Shown in pieces: positions 15,275 to 21,145 of a stretch of DNA of 21,145 nucleotides. Position 1 is the first letter of the stretch, and each line of letters opens with the position of its first letter. The DNA comes from JAWWPY01 sp036394075 (GTDB taxonomy: Bacteria; Actinomycetota; Actinomycetes; Streptosporangiales; Streptosporangiaceae), in contig DASWFT010000116.1 of NCBI GenBank assembly GCA_036394075.1, positions 1-21,145 on the forward strand, written 5' to 3'. The position numbers and the translations under genes are program-made. The notes under the pieces were generated by a model that saw nothing but the letters and a program-made list of their open reading frames with translations, ran no database searches and was not told the DNA's origin.

Positions 15275-16132
15275 TTATTGCGGGCCGGCCCCGCGGGCCC
15301 GCTGGTAGGCGCCGGGCGGGACGCCGACGACCCGCTTGAAATGCCGGGTGAAATGCGCTTGATCGGCGAAGCCCGCTGTTGCCGCGACGTCGGCCGGCGG
15401 CACGCCACTGTCCAGGAGGCGGCGCGCCATGCGCACCCGTACCTGGTTGAGGTACTGGTGCGGCGGCAGCCCGGTCTCGGCCCGGAACGCCCGCAGCAGG
15501 GCATGCGGCCCGAGTCCGGTCAGCCGGGCGAGTTCGTCAAGCGCCGGGGGAGCGGCGACACGCTCATGCAGCAGTTCGCGGGCGGCGCGGACGGCCCGCG
15601 CGGCACGACGGACGCGGCCGGCCGGCTCGCGCCCGGCGGGCAGGGCGTGCCTGCTCAGCAACCCCGCCAGGGCGGCGTGCAGCGAGCTCGATGCCGCCAG
15701 GGGATCGCCGTGCTCCGCGGCCAGGTGGGCCGCGCGGACCAGTTGCGCGCTCCGCTCGTCGGCCACCACGGTCTCGGGAAAGTGCGGGGTGCCGCCCCGC
15801 ACCGCGCCGAGTTCGGCCGCGATGTCCCGGACCACCTGCGCCGAGGGGTAGAGCACCCGGTACGACCAGCCTTCCGGGACTCCGGCGTGGCCGGTGTGCA
15901 CGACCTCCGGATTCAGCAGGGCGACCGCTCCCGGCCCGGCCCGCAGCAGGCTGCGCCCGTGGGTGAACTCCTCGACGCCGTCCTCGATCAAGGCGATGGT
16001 GTACGTCTCATGGGCGTGCCTGGCGTACCGGTGCGTCACGTACCTGGCCCGCAGGAGGTCGACGCCAGGTACCGCCGCGTGCGGCCAGTACCGGGCCGTT
16101 TCGGCGTGCTGGCCGCCTCGGGCCGGGTCCAC
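15275..16132 (-). CDS. AraC-family transcriptional regulator next to azlCD
   Basis: A 285-residue regulator. The N-terminal cupin-like ligand domain (about 20-165) contains RYARHAHETYTIALIEDGVE and GPGAVALLNPEVVHTGH. The C-terminal AraC DNA-binding domain (about 175-278) has two helix-turn-helix units: LDELARLTGLGPHALLRAFR and ADVAATAGFADQAHFTRHFK, followed by VVGVPPGAYQR. The GTG at 16130-16132 is the likely start; its ribosome-binding site is poor. It precedes azlC by 42 bp on the same strand, the usual layout in which an AraC protein senses an amino acid and activates its exporter. It is divergent from the patatin gene with 62 bp between starts, so it could control both; this is inference. 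Confidence 0.9.
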   Translation of the reverse strand: MDPARGGQHAETARYWPHAAVPGVDLLRARYVTHRYARHAHETYTIALIEDGVEEFTHGRSLLRAGPGAVALLNPEVVHTGHAGVPEGWSYRVLYPSAQVVRDIAAELGAVRGGTPHFPETVVADERSAQLVRAAHLAAEHGDPLAASSSLHAALAGLLSRHALPAGREPAGRVRRAARAVRAARELLHERVAAPPALDELARLTGLGPHALLRAFRAETGLPPHQYLNQVRVRMARRLLDSGVPPADVAATAGFADQAHFTRHFKRVVGVPPGAYQRARGAGPQ

Positions 16133-16194
16133 CGCCCTAGTAGAGCACGCGCGCCGCCATGGGAAATGCGTCGGACATGCGATAGGACAAGAGC

Positions 16195-17052
16195 ATGACA
16201 GGCAGCGCGCTGGTGCTTGGCGGCGGCGGGGTGACCGGGGTCGCCTGGGAACTCGGGGTGCTGGCCGGGCTCGCGGAGCAGGGCGTGGATCTGAGCGAGG
16301 CCGACCTGGTGGTCGGCACGTCGGCAGGATCGGTCGTCGGCGCCCAGCTGACCTCGGGGGTCAGCCTGGCGGACCTGTACGCGGCCCAGCTGGCCCCGCC
16401 CGACGCCGAGATCGCGGCCCGGATGGGATTGGTCGTCACGCTCAGGTACGGCTGGGTGCTGGCGCGCTCACGCGACCCGGTAAAGGCCCGGGCCCGCTTC
16501 GGGCGGATGGCCCTGGCCTCCCGGACCGTCTCCCCGGCGGAGCGGCGGGCGGTCTTCGAAGCCAGGCTCGCCACCCGCGACTGGCCAGCCCGGCGTCTGC
16601 TGATCACGGCCGTGGACGCCGACTCGGGTGAGTTCGCCGTGTTCGACGCGGCCAGCGGGGTCGGGTTTGTGGATGCGGTGGGGGCCAGTTGCGCGGTTCC
16701 CGGGGTGTGGCCGCCGGTGAGCATCAACGGGCAGCGCTGGATCGACGGCGGGATGCGCTCGGCCGCCAATGCGGACCTGGCCGCGGACTGCGAGCGGATC
16801 GTGGTGATCGCGCCTCTCGTCCGCGGGTTCCGCACCATGCCGAGCGTCGCGACCCAGGTGGCGGAGCTGAGATCGGGCGGCCGCGCGGTCGTGGTGGTCT
16901 CACCGGATCAGGCGGCTCTGGCGGCCATCGGGCGAAACGTCCTCGACCCGGCCCGCCGGGAGCCGGCGGCCCGGGCGGGTCACGCTCAGGCGGCCAAGGT
17001 CGCCGCCGAGGTGGCCGCCGTGTGGCAGGCAGGTCCCGTCGCCCGGCCCTGA
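16195..17052 (+). CDS. Patatin-like phospholipase
   Basis: A 285-residue patatin-domain protein. It opens with the glycine-rich oxyanion motif LVLGGGGVTGVAWELGVL. Next come the nucleophile motif GTSAG with S43 and the catalytic-dyad aspartate D184 in WIDGGMRS, preceded by VGASCAVPGVWPPV. These three elements define a Ser-Asp acyl hydrolase acting on phospholipid or related esters. No signal peptide or membrane helix is present, so it is cytosolic or membrane-associated. Start ATG 16195 has AGGA 8 nt upstream. It is monocistronic, divergent from the AraC regulator and convergent with the sigma factor, with a hairpin terminator between them. Confidence 0.92.
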   Translation: MTGSALVLGGGGVTGVAWELGVLAGLAEQGVDLSEADLVVGTSAGSVVGAQLTSGVSLADLYAAQLAPPDAEIAARMGLVVTLRYGWVLARSRDPVKARARFGRMALASRTVSPAERRAVFEARLATRDWPARRLLITAVDADSGEFAVFDAASGVGFVDAVGASCAVPGVWPPVSINGQRWIDGGMRSAANADLAADCERIVVIAPLVRGFRTMPSVATQVAELRSGGRAVVVVSPDQAALAAIGRNVLDPARREPAARAGHAQAAKVAAEVAAVWQAGPVARP

Positions 17053-17126
17053 ACAGCCGGGCCTGCGCCCTGCGGCCGTGCTACTGGAGCTGGCCGCCTG
17101 AGGTGGCGTCCTGAGATGTGGGTACA

Positions 17127-17157
17127 TGCCGGGACCGGCGGGAGGTCGGTCCCGGCA
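17127..17157. terminator. Bidirectional hairpin terminator between patatin and sigma-factor genes
   Basis: TGCCGGGACC (17127-17136) and GGTCCCGGCA (17148-17157) form a perfect 10-bp stem with an 11-nt loop, in the gap between two convergent stop codons. Its symmetry suits termination on both strands. Confidence 0.75.
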
Positions 17158-17204
17158 CGTGGGTGCCTGCCTAGCGCGTACTAGCAGACGGGGTTCCGCC
17201 AGGG

Positions 17205-18533
17205 TCAGCTGGCGTAGTCGAGGAGTGGCTGGGCACGGCTGGGGTGACGCAGCTTGGACAGCGACTGCTTCTCCAGCTGCCTGATCCGCTCCCTGGTCAG
17301 GCCGAGGGCCCTGCCGATCTCGTCGAGGGTGTGCGGGTTCCCGTCGTACAGGCCGAACCGCATCGCCATGATGGTCGCCTCACGCGGGGTGAGCGCGTCA
17401 AGCGCGTGCCGCAGCTGGTCCGCCATCAGCTGGCGATCCACCAGTTCCGATGCCTCCGGGGCGTCCACGTCCTCGATGAGGTCACCGATGCTGGTCTCGC
17501 CGTCCTCGCCGATCGTGGAGTCGAGGCTGATCGGCTGCCGGCTGGTGCGCAGCAGCTCCTCGATCTGGTCGGGCGTGCGGTCGAGCTCGACCGCCAGTTC
17601 CTCGGGCGTGGGCTCGCGGCCCAGCCGCTGGTGCATGTCACGCTCGACCCGGCTCAGCTTGCTCAGCATCTCCAGCACGTGCACCGGCAGCCTGATGGTG
17701 CGCGCCGAGTCGGCGAAACCGCGCTGGATCGCCTGCCTGATCCACCACATGGCGTAGGTGGAAAACTTATAGCCCTTGGTGTAGTCGAACTTCTCCACCG
17801 CCCGGATCAGGCCCAGGTTCCCTTCCTGCACCACGTCCAGCAGGGACAGCCCGCGGTCGCTGTACTTCTTGGCCACCGACACCACCAGGCGCAGGTTCGC
17901 CTCCAGCATGTGCGCCTTCGCGCGCCTGCCGTCGTCGGCGACCTCCTCCAGGTCACGGCGGTAGGCCGCGGGCAGTTCGGGCTCTGTCGCGAGCTTGTGC
18001 TCCGCGAACAGCCCGGCCTCGATCCGCTTGGCCAGGTTCACCTCCTGCTCAGCGGTGAGCAGGCTGGTACGCCCGATCGACTTCAGGTAGGTGTGCACCG
18101 AGTCGCCCATGGCGGACGTCTGGTCGTCGAGATCGACTTCGGCGGTGGTCGCCTGGGCGGCGGCGGCCATTGCGGCGTCTGCCGCGGCCCCGTCCAGGCC
18201 GTCAAGCCCGACGAGATCGGCGCCGTCCCGGGCTTCCGCGGGCTTCGCGGTCTTCATGGCCTCCTTGCCCGTACCTGCTCCGGCGGCGGCGATGGCCCCG
18301 TCCGGCTCGTTACTCAGCTGCACTCCGTTACCAAACTGCACTCCGGCCTCGGCAAGCTCGCGGATGATGGACCGGCCCTCGGCCGGGGAGATGCCGGCCC
18401 GGCCGAACGCGGCCCGCAACTCGGGCAGGGCAATGTGCCCCTGGCCGCGTCCGCGCTGGATCAGTTCGTCCACACCTGTACTGGTCGGCTCATGGCCACG
18501 CTCACGCGACCGTGCGGTCACACTCCTGGGCAT
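17205..18533 (-). CDS. RNA polymerase sigma-70 family factor, principal-like (group 1/2)
   Basis: A 442-residue sigma factor. A region-1.1-like segment (about 20-65) is followed by an Ala/Gly-rich linker (80-135). Region 1.2 is DSVHTYLKSIGRTSLLTAEQ, region 2 (205-285) includes DVVQEGNLGLIRAVEKFDY and FSTYAMWWIRQAIQRGFADS, region 3 spans 286-360, and region 4 ends TRERIRQLEKQSLSKLRHPS. The -35-binding residues of region 4.2 match E. coli RpoD. Region 2.3-2.4 departs: E. coli T432 is Met (262) and T440 is Gln (270). The DYAS end and these changes suggest a HrdA/SigB-like secondary factor rather than the essential HrdB/SigA, but the region 1.1 keeps this open. ATG 18533 has GGAGGT 6 nt upstream. 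An ECF-type promoter lies about 120 bp upstream. Confidence 0.92.
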   Translation of the reverse strand: MPRSVTARSRERGHEPTSTGVDELIQRGRGQGHIALPELRAAFGRAGISPAEGRSIIRELAEAGVQFGNGVQLSNEPDGAIAAAGAGTGKEAMKTAKPAEARDGADLVGLDGLDGAAADAAMAAAAQATTAEVDLDDQTSAMGDSVHTYLKSIGRTSLLTAEQEVNLAKRIEAGLFAEHKLATEPELPAAYRRDLEEVADDGRRAKAHMLEANLRLVVSVAKKYSDRGLSLLDVVQEGNLGLIRAVEKFDYTKGYKFSTYAMWWIRQAIQRGFADSARTIRLPVHVLEMLSKLSRVERDMHQRLGREPTPEELAVELDRTPDQIEELLRTSRQPISLDSTIGEDGETSIGDLIEDVDAPEASELVDRQLMADQLRHALDALTPREATIMAMRFGLYDGNPHTLDEIGRALGLTRERIRQLEKQSLSKLRHPSRAQPLLDYAS

Positions 18534-18654
18534 CGAGGCACCTCCCTCCGTGGGCGCGTACGTCGCGCAGGTATCGGTCGCCGCGCCTCAACGAGCTCGC
18601 CTGGCCGCTGCGGTCCGCTGCGGTTGCTACTGTGAAGCGCGGGCACTATTTATT

Positions 18655-18679
18655 AACGCTGAATGGGCTCGATTGTTCC
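18655..18679 (-). promoter_or_regulatory. ECF-sigma-type promoter of the sigma-factor gene
   Basis: Read leftward: GGAAC (18675-18679), a 16-bp spacer, CGTT (18655-18658) followed by AATAAATAGTG. GGAAC-N16-CGTT is the pattern of stress ECF factors such as SigE/SigH/SigR groups. Initiation near 18648 gives a leader of about 115 nt ending in a strong ribosome-binding site. Promoters of sigB and hrd-type genes are known targets of such factors. Confidence 0.62.
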
Positions 18680-18776
18680 CGTGTAGTGCCATCATGCCGT
18701 CACGCCGGCCTGCGCCCGGGCGTATTGCCCAGGTACATTCTCGCAGGCTTTCGTTTCGGCCGGGTCACCGCCCGTG

Positions 18777-20045
18777 TCATCCCCAGCCCGGCTCACCGCC
18801 GCCGGTGGCCTGCGCCTCGTGGCCCAGCGCGCGCAGCGCCAGCAGATCAGGCTTCCCCGAGGGCAGCAACGGCAGCGCGGCGACCAGGATGAGCGCGCGC
18901 GGGAGCGCGAAATCCGGCACTCTGCCGCGCAGCTGAGCGCGCAGATCGGCTAGCGCCGGCGGTGCCGACGGGTCGGCGGGCACGACGATCGCGGTCACCC
19001 TCTCCCCCCACTCCGCGTCCGGCTGGCCCACCACGGCGGCCTCCCGCACTCCCGGCGAGGCCTCCAGCGCCGCCGCGACCTCATCCGCGGCCACCTTCTC
19101 GCCCCCGGTGTTGATCATCCCGTCGGCCCGCCCGAGGACGGCCAGCCGACCCGCCGGATCCCGTCCGCCCACGTCGGAGGTGATGAACCAGCGGCCGTCC
19201 ATGGCCTGGTCGGTGAGATCGGGCCGCCCCCGGTAGCCGGAGAACAGCACGGGCCCCGCGATCCGGATCCGGCGGTCGGCGCCCACCTCTACCGACACGC
19301 CGTCCAGCGGGATGTGGTCATAGACACAGCCCCCGCAGGTCTCCGTCATGCCGTAGGTGGTGGTCACGTTCCCGCCCGCCGACCGCGCCGACTCCAGCAG
19401 CCCGGGCGGCACCGCCGCACCGCCGAGCAGGATGCGCCGGAAACCCGACAGGGCCGCCCCGGCGTCCGGCCCGTCGATGATCCGCCGCAACTGGGTCGGG
19501 ACCACCGAGACGAACTGGCAGCCAGCGGCGGCGGCGATGGCCCCGTCCAGGCGGTCACGGACAACTGGCGCCGTCCCGGCCAGCAGTGAGCGGATGAACA
19601 CCTGCAGGCCCGCGATGTGACTCGGCGGCAGGCAGGACAGCCACGCGTCGCCGGGCCGGGCGCCGATCCGCTCCAGGCTGGCCCGGGCCGAGTGCAGCAG
19701 CGCGGCGGCGCTCAGTTCCACCCCCTTGGGCTCGCCGGTCGACCCTGAGGTCGCGATCACCACGGCGGTGCCGGGGAGGAGCCCGGCGGTTGCGCCGCGC
19801 AGAGCCGGCCCGTCACCGGGCGTGGGTGACCGGCTGGGCGGCATGCGTTCGGTGCCTTGGGTGGTTTCGATGGCGGCCGGCGCGAGGGCGTTAAGCAGGG
19901 CGGCGACCCTGGCCGGCGGGAGGCCGGGATCGACCGGCAGGATCGCGGGGCCGCTCCCGTCCAGCGCCGCGGCGAGCAGGTCCATCAGCCGCCCGGCGCC
20001 CGACGCGGGCGGCAGCAGCACTGCGTGCAGGGGCCGGGCGGTCAC
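18777..20045 (-). CDS. menE: o-Succinylbenzoate-CoA ligase (MenE)
   Basis: A 422-residue adenylate-forming enzyme that activates o-succinylbenzoate with ATP and CoA in menaquinone synthesis. P-loop-like motif ATSGSTGEPKG is at 98-108, PPSHIAGLQVF at 140-150 and the A5 motif YGMTETCGG at 231-239. D291 lies in FITSDVG, and R306 in LGRADGMINTGGEKV. The C-terminal catalytic lysine K398 is in LPSGKPDLL. The protein is slightly shorter than classical MenE at the N-terminus, as is usual in actinobacteria. It starts at GTG 20043-20045 with TAACCT exactly 7 nt upstream, suggesting a leaderless mRNA. It is divergent from menB with 48 bp between starts, so the two promoters overlap. Assignment rests on motifs plus the menB-menC neighbours. 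Confidence 0.93.
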   Translation of the reverse strand: MTARPLHAVLLPPASGAGRLMDLLAAALDGSGPAILPVDPGLPPARVAALLNALAPAAIETTQGTERMPPSRSPTPGDGPALRGATAGLLPGTAVVIATSGSTGEPKGVELSAAALLHSARASLERIGARPGDAWLSCLPPSHIAGLQVFIRSLLAGTAPVVRDRLDGAIAAAAGCQFVSVVPTQLRRIIDGPDAGAALSGFRRILLGGAAVPPGLLESARSAGGNVTTTYGMTETCGGCVYDHIPLDGVSVEVGADRRIRIAGPVLFSGYRGRPDLTDQAMDGRWFITSDVGGRDPAGRLAVLGRADGMINTGGEKVAADEVAAALEASPGVREAAVVGQPDAEWGERVTAIVVPADPSAPPALADLRAQLRGRVPDFALPRALILVAALPLLPSGKPDLLALRALGHEAQATGGGEPGWG

Positions 20046-20052
20046 CGTCGTA

Positions 20053-20058
20053 AGGTTA
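20053..20058 (-). promoter_or_regulatory. Candidate -10 element (TAACCT) of menE
   Basis: TAACCT, seven bases, then GTG 20045. A TTGATG lies 15 bp upstream, a short but possible spacing. The element sits inside GGTTAACC, which is symmetrical, in the 48-bp gap shared with menB. Confidence 0.45.
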
Positions 20059-20093
20059 ACCGGGCAGATCAGGCATCAACCGGGAGGGCTGGA

Positions 20094-20915
20094 GTGATCG
20101 ACTGGCAGCGGACGGCAGGGCAGGAGTACACCGATATCGGGTACGAGACGGCCGAGGGAATCGCCAAGATCACCATCAACCGGCCCGAAGTGCGCAACGC
20201 TTTCCGGCCCACGACCCTGTTCGAGCTGTCGGATGCCTTCACGGTGGCCCGCGATGACCCAGAGATCGGCGTGATCATCCTGACCGGGGCGGGCACCCAG
20301 GCGTTCTGCTCGGGCGGCGACCAGAAGATCCGCGGCGACGACGGCTACGTCGACTCCCACGGCATCGGCCGGCTCAACGTGCTGGACCTGCAGGTCCAGA
20401 TCCGGCGCACGCCCAAGCCGGTGATCGCCATGGTGGCCGGGTACGCGATCGGTGGCGGGCATGTCTTGCACGTGTGCTGTGACCTGACCATCGCCGCCGA
20501 CAACGCGGTCTTCGGGCAGACCGGGCCCAAGGTCGGGTCTTTCGACGGCGGCTACGGTTCCTGGCTGCTGGCGGCCACCGTGGGCCTGAAGAAGGCCCGC
20601 GAGATCTGGTACCTGTGCCGCCAGTACGACGCGCAGCAGGCGCTGGAGATGGGCCTGGTCAACGCGGTCGTGCCGGTGCAGCGGCTGGAAGAGGAGACGG
20701 TCACCTGGGCGCGCGAGCTGCTGGAGAAGTCACCGCTCGCGCTGCGCATGCTCAAGGGCGCGCTGAACGCGGTCACCGACGGCGCCGCGGGAATGCAGCA
20801 GTTCGCCGGGGACGCGACGTTGCTCTACTACATGAGCGAGGAGGCCCAGGAGGGCCGCGACGCGTTCAAAGAGAAGCGCAGCCCGGACTTCGCCAGGTTC
20901 CCCCGGCGGCCGTGA
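20094..20915 (+). CDS. menB: 1,4-Dihydroxy-2-naphthoyl-CoA synthase (MenB)
   Basis: A 273-residue crotonase-fold enzyme that closes the second ring of the menaquinone head group. Motifs: NRPEVRNAFRP (29-39), oxyanion-hole CSGGDQKIRGDDGY (72-85), MVAGYAIGGGHVLHVCCDL (113-131), and FGQTGPKVGSFDGGYGS (140-156) with catalytic S149 and D151. The C-terminal EGRDAFKEKRSPDFARFPR is typical MenB. G144, in the position of E. coli G156, predicts a type-I, bicarbonate-dependent enzyme rather than the type with a built-in Asp. The GTG start is chosen because GGGAGG lies 7 nt upstream and the protein opens like other MenBs. The stop overlaps the menC start as GTGA. Confidence 0.96.
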   Translation: MIDWQRTAGQEYTDIGYETAEGIAKITINRPEVRNAFRPTTLFELSDAFTVARDDPEIGVIILTGAGTQAFCSGGDQKIRGDDGYVDSHGIGRLNVLDLQVQIRRTPKPVIAMVAGYAIGGGHVLHVCCDLTIAADNAVFGQTGPKVGSFDGGYGSWLLAATVGLKKAREIWYLCRQYDAQQALEMGLVNAVVPVQRLEEETVTWARELLEKSPLALRMLKGALNAVTDGAAGMQQFAGDATLLYYMSEEAQEGRDAFKEKRSPDFARFPRRP

Positions 20916-21145
20916 GCGTTCCCCCGGGGTGGACCGCGGGCGACCTGCGCGAGCGGGTGCCCGGCCTGCTGCCAGGGCTCCGCGCGTTTGCCATCCCGCT
21001 GCGGACCCGCTTCCGCGGCGTCACCGTGCGCGAAGGCGCGCTGATCGAGGGCCCGGCCGGATGGGGCGAGTTCTCCCCGTTCGCCGAGTACGGCCCGCGG
21101 GAGAGCGCCCGCTGGCTGGCGTGCGCCGTGGAGGCGGCCACGGTG
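20912..21145 (+). CDS. menC: o-Succinylbenzoate synthase (MenC), N-terminal part (runs off the right edge)
   Basis: The first 78 codons start at GTG 20912, overlapping the menB stop by 4 nt (GTGA), which implies translational coupling. The peptide contains LRAFAIPLRTRFRGVTVREG followed by EGPAGWGEFSPFAEYGPRES. This is the capping domain of the enolase-superfamily MenC, which dehydrates SHCHC to o-succinylbenzoate, the substrate of MenE. The catalytic lysines and metal ligands would lie beyond the window. The segment before LRAFAIPL is about 22 residues long, slightly longer than I expect, so an internal start is possible. Confidence 0.92.
   Translation, partial: MSVPPGWTAGDLRERVPGLLPGLRAFAIPLRTRFRGVTVREGALIEGPAGWGEFSPFAEYGPRESARWLACAVEAATV

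Noticed and set aside
17244..18635. 463-codon rightward frame opposite the sigma factor
   Set aside because: It is the antisense shadow of a clear sigma-70 gene and resembles no protein.

Overview
The window is high-GC DNA with actinobacterial hallmarks: two mycothiol-dependent (maleylpyruvate-isomerase-type) enzymes, a DUF5999-like small protein, many GTG starts, GTGA stop/start overlaps, a TTGTCAGCG-N8-TACCAT damage promoter in front of uvrA and a primary-like sigma factor with an alanine-rich linker. The sequence cannot name the genus; a Streptosporangiales-like filamentous actinomycete is my best inference. Most of the window is chromosomal core and housekeeping sequence. I found no phage, insertion sequence, CRISPR array, tRNA or rRNA.

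Layout. 1-4122: an MBL-fold hydrolase fragment and a mycothiol-dependent enzyme point left; uvrA points right behind a PafBC/RecA-NDp-type promoter. 4123-4691: an imperfect 58-bp palindrome, a collapsed short-chain dehydrogenase pseudogene and a long perfect hairpin. 4692-7298: an alpha/beta hydrolase with a repeat-built insert, a DUF5999-like protein, a gene-poor stretch with AT-rich segments and tandem repeats, then three small leftward genes (hypothetical, DUF6186-like, membrane protein). 7399-11207: two leftward half-transporters forming a heterodimeric ABC exporter with one degenerate ATP site. 11460-13972: a second mycothiol-dependent enzyme and a cysteine-desulfurase-like PLP enzyme, convergent with a GNAT acetyltransferase. 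14184-16132: AraC regulator-azlC-azlD leftward operon. 16195-17052: patatin-like phospholipase, separated by a shared hairpin terminator from a leftward sigma-70 factor (17205-18533) that carries an ECF-type promoter. 18777-21145: menaquinone genes, with menE divergent from menB-menC.

How the genes work together. MenE makes o-succinylbenzoyl-CoA, MenB cyclises it to DHNA-CoA, and MenC (cut by the window edge) supplies o-succinylbenzoate. AzlC and AzlD form a branched-chain amino-acid exporter, probably controlled by the adjacent AraC protein. The sigma factor looks like a secondary, stress-inducible member of the principal family.

The most interesting signals are regulatory or evolutionary rather than a new multi-gene system: the ECF promoter and altered region 2.4 of the sigma factor; a recurrent TANNNT-N7-start arrangement suggesting leaderless mRNAs for five genes, two of which change the likely start codon; the dehydrogenase relic between two palindromes; the in-frame minisatellite in the hydrolase; and a Ser-to-Ala change in a UvrA ABC signature.
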